A DNA stretch of 49,997 nucleotides from the NCBI GenBank assembly GCA_027493615.1, contig JAOSKK010000010.1, forward strand, positions 1 through 49,997, in the 5' to 3' direction. The DNA comes from Verrucomicrobiota bacterium. Lineage in GTDB: Bacteria; Verrucomicrobiota; Verrucomicrobiia; Limisphaerales; J093. Below, piece by piece: positions 9,924-19,224 of this stretch (its first letter is position 1; each line of letters begins with the position of its first letter). The notes under the pieces are model-generated. The model saw only the letters and a program-made list of their open reading frames with translations, was not told where the DNA came from and searched no databases. Both the position numbers and the translations under genes were made by a program.

Positions 9924-12644
9924 ATGCAAACAAATCCTGAACAGCGTGCGCCAGGACCTCTCTGGCTGATCCTCGCCTGCGGCCTGGGCACCGCAGCCTG
10001 GCTGCAGGCCGCCACCCCGAACCCGTCCCGCCTGACGGTGCGCCTGCTGGAAGATGCCGTCGAACTGGAATGGCCGGCCCAGCTCGACGCGTCCCAAGGC
10101 GGGTTCCGGCCCATCTTCGAAGTGCAGCAGAGCCAGGACCTGAAACAATGGAGCCCCGTGGGATCGCGCATTGATGCGCGGCGGCTGGCGACGTCGCAGC
10201 CCTGCCGCTTGCGCCTCGCGGCCACCGGCCCCAGCGCGTTCTATCGTTTCGCCGCCTTCCACCCCACCCCCGAGACAGGCCTGGGCTCCGGCGGCGAGAA
10301 CATGTTCGGGTTCGGTGCGGCTTTCGCCGAGGCGTTGGCCCGCGTGGGACAGCTTTCGCCGACCGAGTTCGCGGCCCGCTACCCGAGCGGAGCGGATTAC
10401 CTGCCCGAGATCACCTGGGATCCTACCGACGCCCGGTACTGGGATCTGTTCAGCATCGATCCTGAAGTGTTCAACGTGGGCCGGAACTGGGGCGACGCGG
10501 ACTATCGGAAGAACGACTTCCGGCTCGATGACCGGGAGCGGGCGGTCTTCCGAAAGCACGGCTTCGTGGTGAGCGAACGGCTCGGCACGTACAGCTTTGC
10601 CGACGCGTTCTACCGGATTTGGGAGGATGATCTGCCGGTGTTCATTTCGTGTGACGCGATCCTCCAGGCCTGGCATCGCTCGTTCGACATGATCCTCCGG
10701 GAGCTGGAGGAGATTTACCTCCGCGAAAACCTGCAACGGATGCTTGACGCCATGGCCGCCGGCCTGCCCGCCGCGGCAAACGAAGCCCGGGCAGGATTCC
10801 CCCGGGAATGCCTGGAGGATGCCGACTACTTCCTCACAGTGGCCCGGTCGCTGCTGGCCGGCATGAGCGTCACTTCGAGCTTGGGCATGGACGCGCGGGT
10901 CGCCGAAACGCTCGCCTGGATTGGCGAGGAGAAACTCCGCTGCGTGGGAGACTTCTTCGGTTCCTGCCGGGTGGTGGACTTCAGCCAGTTCAAACCGCGA
11001 GGTCATTACACCGAAACCCCGGAGCTGAGTCAGTATTTCCGGGCGATGATGTGGTGCGGGCGGACGGACGCGGTGGTGGCGGGCGGACCCTATTCCCGTT
11101 GCCCCGGGAGCCTGATCGAGTCGGCGCCGCCCCGGGAACTGGGCATCGCGATCGTGCTCTGGCATCTGCTCAAGGAGTCCGGCGAATTCGAAACGTGGCG
11201 GAGCAGCGACCGGGTGATCCAGGCGTTTGTGGGGTGGACCGATTCGTTGACCTTTGCCCAGTTGGGCGGGCTCCTGCGCGGGGCAGGTATTGAATCGCTG
11301 GCGGATGTGCCCGGCGTCGAGACGCTGCGGGCCGTGCAGGCCGCCATTCTCGCGGGTGAACTGGGCGCGCAACTCATTCGCAGCGACTGCTACGTCTCGC
11401 CGTTCGGCCCGGAACAGATCCTGTTGCCCCGCACCTTCACGGTCCTGGGACAGAAGTTTGTGCCGGATAGCTGGGCCACGGCCAACCTGGTGTTTGACAG
11501 CATTCTTTGGGAGGACGACGGCTGGATTCGTAAGGTCAACCGGCGCGTGCCCAGCGCGTTGGATGTGGCGTTTGCGGTTCTGGGGAACGACCAGATTGTG
11601 CCGGAATTGGTGGCGCGCATGACGGATGGGAACGCGCGCTCTTCCACCGACCACGCCGTGAGGTTTCGGGATGGGATGCCCTATCAGCATAACCTGGCGG
11701 CGGTGCGCGAGGTGATGGAACAACTCAGCCCGGAGGCATGGCAGAAGAGCATCTTCATGGATTGGCTGCACACCTTGCGCACCTTGTCGGCGCCCACCAC
11801 CGACGCGGCCTACCCGGACGCGATGCGGACCCGGGCTTGGGCCCTGAAGACGCTCAACACCCAGCTTGCCTCGTGGACGCACCTGCGGCATGACACGATC
11901 CTCTATGCCAAGCAGTCCTATACCAGTGTGGGGCGGTGCTATTTCCCTGAGGGGTTTGTCGAGGCGCGCCCGCGTTTCTGGGCGAGCCTGCGTCAGATGG
12001 CGGTGCGGGCGGCGGCGTTGATCGGCAACCTCCCGATGAACGAAAGCGTGCGGGCCGATCAGCAGAATCAAGTGGCGTTCCTGGGGCGCTTTGCCGACGT
12101 CGTGGCCATGCTCGAGCAACTCTCGGAGGCGGAGCTGGCGGGCCGGGCGTTTCGCGCCGAGGAGGAACTCTTCATCCGCAACCTGGTGGAAGAGGTGGGT
12201 TGGACAATGGCCGGATCCTCGGGCTTCCGGGTCTACGACGGCTGGTATCCACGGCTTTTCTACCGCAGCCAGGCCGGGGAAGCGGCCGGTCCCACCTTCC
12301 ACCTCGACATGGGTTGCGACCGGCACGATCTGGTGGTGGCCGACGTCCATACCGATCTACCCGACGGAGAGGATCCCGGCAGTGTCCTGCACCAAGGGGT
12401 GGGCAACGTTCTGCTGCTGATGCTAACCGTCCGAACCCCTACGGGCCCGGCGGTGTTTGCCGGGCCGGTGTTGAGCCACTACGAGTTCGAGTTGGTGGGC
12501 CCGCCGCAGCGGCTTTCCGATGAGGAGTGGAAGGAGTGGTTCCTCTGGAGCACCTGGGACGGGGGTCCGGACTGGCTGGACGTGCCGGCTTTCCCCGATC
12601 ATCCGGAGTGGACGCGCAGCTACCTCGTGCCTTGTCCGCGGTAG
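9924..12644 (+). CDS. Exported DUF3160 family protein
   Basis: An intact frame. I place the start at ATG 9924 (MQTNPEQRAPGPLWLILACG) because it gives a normal signal peptide; an in-frame ATG at 9876 would add 16 residues. The first 110 residues form a small beta-rich region resembling the 'FxVQQSQDLKQWSPV' modules of other exported proteins here. The DUF3160 body follows, with WGDADYRKNDFRL, GFVVSERLGTYSFADAFYRI and DDLPVFISCDAILQAWHRSF, and a C-terminal YYRSQ/FHLDMGCD/HDLVVADVHTDLPDG region. The total is about 906 residues, near the usual family size. The family has no established biochemical function; export to the periplasm or cell surface is inferred. It converges on the agmatine-deiminase-like gene with a 28-base gap. 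Confidence 0.85.
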   Translation: MQTNPEQRAPGPLWLILACGLGTAAWLQAATPNPSRLTVRLLEDAVELEWPAQLDASQGGFRPIFEVQQSQDLKQWSPVGSRIDARRLATSQPCRLRLAATGPSAFYRFAAFHPTPETGLGSGGENMFGFGAAFAEALARVGQLSPTEFAARYPSGADYLPEITWDPTDARYWDLFSIDPEVFNVGRNWGDADYRKNDFRLDDRERAVFRKHGFVVSERLGTYSFADAFYRIWEDDLPVFISCDAILQAWHRSFDMILRELEEIYLRENLQRMLDAMAAGLPAAANEARAGFPRECLEDADYFLTVARSLLAGMSVTSSLGMDARVAETLAWIGEEKLRCVGDFFGSCRVVDFSQFKPRGHYTETPELSQYFRAMMWCGRTDAVVAGGPYSRCPGSLIESAPPRELGIAIVLWHLLKESGEFETWRSSDRVIQAFVGWTDSLTFAQLGGLLRGAGIESLADVPGVETLRAVQAAILAGELGAQLIRSDCYVSPFGPEQILLPRTFTVLGQKFVPDSWATANLVFDSILWEDDGWIRKVNRRVPSALDVAFAVLGNDQIVPELVARMTDGNARSSTDHAVRFRDGMPYQHNLAAVREVMEQLSPEAWQKSIFMDWLHTLRTLSAPTTDAAYPDAMRTRAWALKTLNTQLASWTHLRHDTILYAKQSYTSVGRCYFPEGFVEARPRFWASLRQMAVRAAALIGNLPMNESVRADQQNQVAFLGRFADVVAMLEQLSEAELAGRAFRAEEELFIRNLVEEVGWTMAGSSGFRVYDGWYPRLFYRSQAGEAAGPTFHLDMGCDRHDLVVADVHTDLPDGEDPGSVLHQGVGNVLLLMLTVRTPTGPAVFAGPVLSHYEFELVGPPQRLSDEEWKEWFLWSTWDGGPDWLDVPAFPDHPEWTRSYLVPCPR

Positions 12645-12672
12645 CCGTGGGAAACGTGGCACGCTCTCGCGA

Positions 12673-14465
12673 TCACGGCGGACGGGCCTCGAGCCGATAG
12701 AAAGTCGGCATCGTCAGACCCGACCTGAGGTAATGGCGGGAGCGGCCGTTGCCGGGCGTCTCATAGACAGGTTGCCAGTGCATCTTTGACCCCAGGTTGG
12801 TGGTGGTGGAGAGCGTGTAGACACAGTCGTTCCGGGTCTCCCAGGTGAACCGGATTCCGTCGGCTTCATAGTGGAGGATCTGACTAATCCGAAGATGATC
12901 CGCCACATCCGTGGGCGAAGTCCCCGCGAGGAACTCGGCCAGGTCCGAGAACCCATCCTGGTCCTGATCCGAGTCTGCGCCGCCGTGAGCGACGGTGGTA
13001 CTGCCGAAATGGTCGCGTTCCCAGTCATCCGCCAGGCCATCGAGGTCGTCATCCAACAGGGGTTGAATCACCAGGTCCGATGCGCTGTCGTCGTGGCCCA
13101 CGTGGCCGTCTGCATCCCGGGCCACCACGCGGATCCGGGCGCGGGGGATATCCAACTCCGGAACGCGCCAGCGAAAGGAACCGACCGGCGCCAGCCCGGA
13201 GGCCATGGGCTGGTCGAACGCGACGCCGCCGTCTGTCGAGAGGAGCAGGTCCACCCGGGTCACCCCGAGGTCATCGTCGGAGATCCAGCGGATCGTCGCG
13301 TCGGCGCCGGGCCGCAGCACCTGGCCACCGCGACAGGTCTGGAGAAGGACGGTCGGATGGACCCGCCGCGCGGCCGCGGGATAGGGGCGACGAGACAATG
13401 CAGGAACCCACCCCTTACGACCAGGGCCTCGCAGTCAATGGGCACAACCGTGGCGCGGGGCATGGCGCGACACCAGGTCGCCAGCGCCTCCGCGTTCAGG
13501 GGGGCCACTGCGGGATGGGAAAAGGAGGGGATCAGCACAAGCTGGTTACAGATGACGGCGTTGGCATAGGTGTGGTTCTCGTACCAGGCATGGCTCCGTG
13601 CCGGCAGGCGATGGACGACATAACCGCGGGCGGCCATGGTCCCGGCGGCGGCTTCGCACACGCGGTCCGCCACAGAACCAGGATCGAAGGGCCAGTAGTT
13701 GATCATCACCGTGCGCTCGTCGCACAGCAGCATCCACATGTCGAGGTGACCGGACGGGTCGGCATACGAAAGGGGATGGAAGGTCACCTCGACGCCCAGG
13801 TAGTCGTCGAGGAATCGGCCCAGCTCCATCTCGGTCAGTCCCGGATTGGCCAGTGTCAGGAGCCGCGTCAGGTGCGCGTCGCCGCGCGTCGAGACCTGGA
13901 AGTTGCCGCCGTTGTGCCGCAACGGCAGCTCGTAGAGGGCGTGCTGCATCCGGCCAGCGAAGAACCGGCTGAAGGCATCGTCGTTCTTCTGCCCCCAATC
14001 GTAGGTGAAACGAACGACCGCCCGGCAGTCGCCCTCCCAGATGTAGCGGGGGCCAAAATCGCGCATCCAGGGGCTGTCCAGCGGGCACACGAGGAAACGG
14101 ACGCGGTTGGTCTGGGCCCCCGCCGCTTGACTGAGGCTGAGGCGAAAAGGTTGTCGCGCCGCATCCTCCACCACAATCCACGCGTCCGCCTCCCCCACAG
14201 TGGTCACCTGGCCCACCAGTTGGGCAAGCACGCCGTGCAACTGCGGTTCGTCCTTCCAGGCGATCAGCAGACCCGACACCGGCTCGTAGTCCGCCACGCA
14301 GTGAACCGGTCCGCTGGGCGGAGGGCTCGTGTTCACCGGAAGGTCGCGGCGGCCCACCAGATACCCGTTGCCCGCGACCGCGGCGGGCAGCAGCAGTGCC
14401 CAAGCCAGCACCAGCGGGAGCTGCCCGCCCCTACCGGAGCGTCCTGGCTGCCTCGAGGGCTTCAT
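12673..14465 (-). CDS. Exported agmatine deiminase family (PAD_porph) protein with C-terminal extension
   Basis: The start is ATG at 14465 (MKPSRQPGRSG...), chosen because it directly precedes a signal peptide (LPLVLAWALLLPAAVAG). Family motifs appear in order: DSPWMRDFGPRY (about 14030-14070), LRHNGGNFQV (about 13890-13920), SGHLDMWMLL (about 13735-13765) and a terminal Cys motif, GGFLHCLV (about 13395-13420). These match the Asp, GGN, His and Cys catalytic pattern of guanidino-group-modifying enzymes. The frame changes near 13390 and continues into a beta-sandwich-like region, an acidic DDDLDGLADDWERDHFG...DSDQDQDGFSDLAEF linker like thrombospondin type 3 repeats, and a short sorting-like domain ending FYRLEARPP. 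Family members hydrolyse agmatine or peptidyl-arginine to the citrulline-type product plus ammonia. The substrate here is unknown. It is the last gene of the minus-strand run from 18.7 kb. Confidence 0.85.
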
Positions 14466-14565
14466 TCCCACGACGGCTTCGTGATCGGCTCCTGCACGGG
14501 AGGCATAGTGTGTACGCCCATCCGGCGCGTGCGGGTCGAGTCCGAGTTCACGCGCGTCGAGCATG

Positions 14566-15331
14566 CTAGTCGAGTTTCCGCAGCCGGAAGAACTGGGTGG
14601 TTGCCTGGGTCATGTCGAACTCGGCCCGGCCCGTCGAGTGCTGACGTGCGTTGCGCTCGAGGTAAGCCCGCTGGTCCGGTCCGACCTCCGGTTTCGGTGG
14701 CGGGTAGGGTAGATCTCCGGGGAGTGCGGGACCCAATGATAGGGCGTGGGCCGGACGGAAGTCCCTTTGCACCTCGCCGATCTTTCCACCGCGCACCCCG
14801 ATGTCCTCGAGGGTGGCCGGGCGCAGGCCCAGCTTGTTGACTTGCGCCATATCGAGGATCTGAAAAGCAGCGCCCAGGGAGGACATGGGCGAATACGGAT
14901 CATGCACCCAATCCCGAGCCGGGCCGTAGCAGGCACCCGGTACACCGGTCGCAGCCCGGTGGTCACCGGATCGACCCATACGGCCGTCGCCGTCGTCAGT
15001 TCGACCCAACCGCGGGTTCGCCACCAACCGCCCGCTTCGTCCGTGGTGCTCTCGATCACATAGGTATCCCCGGCCGTGTCCCTGGAGGTAGATCTCGATA
15101 CCTGACGAACCGCGGGCACGGTAGAACCGACGTGGATGCCTCGCCCACTCCGGATCCAGCAAGTCCTGAGTACTCCAACCGCCGCACAGCAAGGCAGGGT
15201 TGCTTGCCATAGGTCGCCGTTTGATTGTTCGTTGTTTGTCCGTCCCCGGGGCGCGAGGGCGTTGGCGGGGCCGGAACGGGGCAGTCGCCCACGGGGGCAG
15301 CGGCAATCAGGGATTGGATTCGCGGCGTCAT
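14566..15331 (-). CDS. Small exported-type hypothetical protein, frameshifted
   Basis: ATG at 15331 overlaps the stop of the upstream PQQ gene (ATGA, 15331-15328), which suggests translational coupling. At least three frame changes are needed: about 15200 (into STQDLLDPEWARHPRRFYRA), about 15080 (into DTYVIESTTDEAGGWWRTRG then WVELTTATAVWVD) and about 14940 (into DWVHDPYSPMSSLGAAFQIL). The chain ends TQATTQFFRLRKLD at 14566. No enzyme domain is recognised. The FYR and FFRL endings resemble the short C-terminal domains of other exported proteins in this window. The function is unknown. Confidence 0.5.
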
Positions 15332-18300
15332 CTCAGGCTCCGGTGCAAGGCTTCGGTCTGCGCCTCCACCAGCCGGTAGTAGCGTTCCCTGTGCACGAGC
15401 GGGACCGTATGGGGGCTGGTCGCTTCCGCCAGGTCCGTCCAGACCGCCGGCTTGAGCGACGACGTGACCTGCAACCGGCCGGCACCGCTCCAGGACAGGA
15501 CCACGTCGCCCGCATTCCGGGTGATCATGAGCGGACCGAGCCCCGGTCCGATGGCCAGCAACCGCCCGTCCTCGAGCGCCACCAGGATGGCTCCCTCCCG
15601 GTTGACCGCCAGTCCCCACGGCACGGGAGACGCCGGTAGCGCGAACGACCACGCGGTCGTTCCGTCCGACAGGGCCAGGGCACGCAGTTGGTTGGTGGTG
15701 GCCACGAGCACGGCGTTCTGGGCCAGGGCGAAGGCGACCGTGCCCGGGGAGAGTTGCCACCAGAGCGGAGCGATCCCGGTGACCACGCCGTTGGTCCAGC
15801 AACTCAACAGGCGCTTCTCGCGCTGGTCCTCGATGCGCGAGTAGCACATAACACGGTGGAGGTTGCCGGCCATCCGGCTCACCCAAAGGACGTCCCGATC
15901 CCGCGCCGAGGTCACCAGGACCTTGTTCAGCACCGTCTCGTCATACACGGGGTACTGGGGATGGGAGTACAGGGGTTTGCCGCTCACGAACATCTGGTTT
16001 TCGATCCGGAAGAGCTCCGCCCCGCGGGGAGCCGTGGTCCACGGCACGTCATTGGCCACCGTCTGGTGGAGCTGATTCGTGTCATTCAAGCATCGCCCGC
16101 TGGCGGCGTCGTACACGGCCGGGGACAGCGCATTCCCCCCGGCAGGTACAGCTTGCCGTTGAGGAAGCCCAGGTGGCCCTGCACGCTCACGCCGGTGCGC
16201 GCTTCGGGGTCGAGATGGCCGGAGCTGTGGTTCTGCCATCGGATCCGGCCGGTGGCGGCGTCGAGGGCATAGACGTGGGTGCCGTCGTAGTTGACGATTC
16301 CCGCGGCGACGTAGGCGACGCCGTCCTGGAGCAGGACACCGCTGGCTGCCGGCCACGTCGAGCGCAGTGATCCATAGACCGGGATGCGCCGTTCGGACGG
16401 GGCGACCCGGAACCGCCAGAGCCGCTGACCCGTCCGGGCGTCCAGGGCGTAAACCCAGCCGTCGCCGGCGCCCACCAGAGCCCGCCCTTCCCCGATCGTC
16501 GGGGGATACAGCACGGCGCCGCCCGTGTACGCCGTCCAGGCGGGTTGGCCTGTCCTCGCCGCCAAGGCGCGGACAATGCCATCGGAACCAGCGACAAAGA
16601 CCAGGTCACCCACGGCCGTTGGGCTGGTCGGGATCACCCCGGGTGTGCGGCGGGTTTCCCACGCGAGGCGCACCACCTCAGGCACCGCCACCGCGGAGGT
16701 GGTCGAGACCGTGTTGTCCGCGCGGAACGTGGGCCAGTCCTCAGGCCCGGTGACCAACGTCGCGCTGGCCGCTCCCGCCGGCGTGGCGCCGTCCGACAGG
16801 CCAGTATGGCTGGGGGAGGGAGGTTCAGGGCGAAGCGCCGGCTGGGCTGCATGGGCGAGGCCATCACCGACTTCCAGCCGGTCCGACTCGATGGCGTTCT
16901 GGCTGAAGGCAAAATCGCCCGCCGGGCCGAGGCAGGTAATGCCGTACAAAGTGAGGTTGCAGTCGCAGGCCGAGGGCCACCAATAGAGCCGCCCGTGGGC
17001 CATGGTCACTCCGTCGTGGCACTGGGCGCGCATCGGCGAGACCAACTGCGGGCGGTCCGTTGCCAGGTCCAGTCGGGTCGAGCCCTCGACACACCGGAAG
17101 AACACTGCCTCCGGGTACGCCGTCGGCCGGGTACAGGCCATCCGACCAACCTTGATGGCGGAGAGGATGTCACCCGTAAAGGGGTGGAACCTCCGGCTAG
17201 GCGCGGAATCCAGGATACCGCTGATGCCCACCACGGCATCGTCGAGCAGTACCAACTGGTTGTTGTTGTACGGATGCGACCAGAGCACGCGCCCATCGCT
17301 GGCGGCCAAGGCAAGGAGCTTGTTCATGCATGGGCCGGCGAAGTAAAGGGCCTGGTCGTTGCATTTCAGGTAGGCCGTGGTGCGCCAGTTTTCCCAGGGC
17401 CCCTGTCGCTGCAGGTAGCTCCCCAACGCCCTGAACAGGTCGGGGGTCGTCTCCTTGGTGTGACGCCAGATGACCTTGCCCGTCGCGGTGTCGAGGCAGG
17501 TCAGGTACGCGCCGAAGCGGAAGGCGTAGAGGCGCGTCCCCTTCATACAGAGAGCCCGGCTGTCCATCGGCTCCTCTTCCCGGTAATGCCAGAGCACCTG
17601 TCGGGTCTGGAGCTCAATGGCCAGCAGGGTGCGGCCGTAGCCCCACGGGTTTATCGGCTGGTTGAAGCCTGGCGAGAGCGGATCCCAGGGCCACCCATGG
17701 ATGCTCAACCGAGGGCGAACCACCGCGTCACGCTGCTCATCCTGGCCGACGAGCGCATAGAGCACGCCGCCCTCGAGTCCCATCCATTTCCAGAACGTCC
17801 CCGTCCGTCAGCTCGGCCGGCGGGACGATCTCCTCGCGCAGTGCGCCGGTGGCCGCGTCATACACTTTGCAGGACGTGTCGTCCCCGTAATAGACGGCTG
17901 TCGGCGTGGCAATCAGCGTGTTCCGGTGCACCATGATGCCTGGGGGATCGCCCGTTGCCAGAGCAGGGTGCCATTGTAGCCGTTGAAGGCTGCCAAGGTG
18001 TTGAGCCATGGTTCCTCCCGCTGCTTGAAGGCGATGTGGCCAAACGCATTGAAAACCCGTCCTCCGGCGGCCACCGCCACCTGCGGCAGCGGCGCGTACC
18101 TCGGATCGGCCAGGAACTGAGTCAGGTACGGCGCACGGATCACCTGGTCGCGGGATACCGGGTTGTTGTCCGGGCCGTGATAGGGATGGGACCACGCGTC
18201 GATACCCGCCGGGATCGGCTTGGTGAGCTGACGGTCGCCCAGCCAAACGCTTCCCCCGGGACGAACCACGCACAGCGCCTCCGCTTCCGGCAGGAGGGCG

Positions 18301-18722
18301 TCCGACCCCGCCACCAGGCCATCGGCGATGTCATCGGCCAGGAGCAGTTGGTTCGAATCGCCCTCGCCAACGAACACACGGGTGCCATAGAAGCCTGCCC
18401 GGTCTATGGCGCGTCGTTCAACCTCGGTCGTCGTCGCATCCGCAAACTGACAGTACACGAGGAACTCCGTCTCCCGCGCCAGGGCCAGTGCGGAGGCGGT
18501 GGCGCCCTCGCCAACACAAACGAGGATGCCCCGCGGCACGCCGAAGGAGCGGATCAGGTCGGCGGGGCTGGGAGCACCCGCCAAGGCGACACCCACGCCG
18601 TCGGCGAGTACGACTCCTGCGCACGTGCAGGCGCAGGCGCAAACGAAGGCGGAGGGGTTTCTCCCGAGCCACGCCGGGCGGTTGGGCCACGGACCGTTCC
18701 GGTGGATGGGGTTCGCGTTCAT
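15328..18722 (-). CDS. Exported PQQ-like beta-propeller protein with methyltransferase-like N-terminal domain
   Basis: The start is placed at ATG 18722 (MNANPIHRNG), before a Cys-rich hydrophobic signal region; an upstream in-frame ATG exists at 18833. Residues about 50-140 (GVPRGILVCVGEGATASALA then LARETEFLVYCQFAD, and AIDRAGFYGTRVFVGEGD) resemble the Rossmann-like domain that precedes PQQ propellers in related phyla. PQQ/BamB-type blades follow, with repeats such as GRTLLAIELQTRQVLWHY, CLDTATGKVIWRH, VYALDARTGQRLWRF and VYALDAATGRIRWQNH. A short C-terminal domain carries ERYYRLVEAQTEA. Frame changes lie near 17940, 17790 and 16130, with the propeller continuing across each. It heads a three-gene minus-strand run. 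Its role is inferred to be extracytoplasmic; PQQ binding is not shown. Confidence 0.82.
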
Positions 18723-18998
18723 GACAGCGATCCTCTCGTCTGATGGTTGCACGCGGTGGCTGACGGGAGCGAGCCGAGTCGACACACCCGTTGGCGGTAG
18801 CGGACCCATCGCACACCGCCGCCGGATCGGCAAGGCTCATCCCTAAAGCGTGAGAGGTTCGTGTGAGCACTCGCGAGTGGCCAACCGGACAGCGTATGCA
18901 TAGGGCATGCCAGCAGGGCCGCGGCGCAGTGGGCACGTTGTCTACGAGTGACTGGTGAACACAGCCAGGTTCAGACGCACGGACGTCCCGGGTCATTC

Positions 18999-19030
18999 TA
19001 TGCTGACTCATCGATGAACGAGTCAGCATA
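18999..19030. repeat. Perfect 11-bp inverted repeat plus 9-bp direct repeat
   Basis: TATGCTGACTC (18999-19009) and GAGTCAGCATA (19020-19030) form a perfect stem with a 10-base loop. AGTCAGCAT is then directly repeated at 19021-19029 and 19030-19038. It lies about 195 bases downstream of the minus-strand LamG/SUMF1 gene and about 280 bases upstream of the PQQ gene. There is no T-tract. It could be an operator or a mobile-element scar. Confidence 0.5.
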
Positions 19031-19123
19031 GTCAGCATGAAGCCCCGGTGTCGGCCGCGTTGAGGCTTGGCGCCGTCCCTAAACCGACCGCTGGCGCTCG
19101 GATGCATCGCCCTGGGTCCGCGC

Positions 19124-19169
19124 CGTCATGAACTGCGCCTGCTGGGCCATTGCCGAGGATCCCGGTCCC
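19124..19169. repeat. Dispersed repeat, copy B
   Basis: Same orientation and 44 of 46 positions identical to 9375-9420. The preceding bases (about 19095-19130) also resemble 9165-9195, so copy B looks like the compact form of a unit that is split in copy A. Confidence 0.65.
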
Positions 19170-19224
19170 GCCATGGGTATCATCGCGAGGATTGCCTCTG
19201 GCGATGCGAATCAACGTTGACGGC

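Larger units (their letters stand above)
18723..19224. other. Intergenic stretch with hairpin and dispersed repeat
   Basis: About 500 bases lie between the LamG/SUMF1 gene stop and the PQQ gene start, both on the minus strand. They hold a perfect 11-bp inverted repeat (18999-19030) and copy B of the dispersed repeat (about 19095-19169). The longer open frames here have no protein resemblance. Confidence 0.5.

Noticed and set aside
9639..12350. 903-codon open frame on the minus strand opposite DUF3160
   Set aside because: Low-complexity, His/Arg/Pro-rich translation with no domain; the opposite strand has an intact family protein. A GC-driven shadow.
13080..14840. 586-codon plus-strand open frame over the agmatine-deiminase gene
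   Set aside because: Antisense to conserved catalytic motifs and without any recognisable protein character.
16545..17936. 463-codon plus-strand open frame opposite the PQQ gene
   Set aside because: Shadow frame; the minus strand carries clear propeller repeats.
18999..19030. Intrinsic terminator for the LamG/SUMF1 gene
   Set aside because: The stem is perfect but no T-tract follows on the minus strand and it lies almost 200 bases after the stop.
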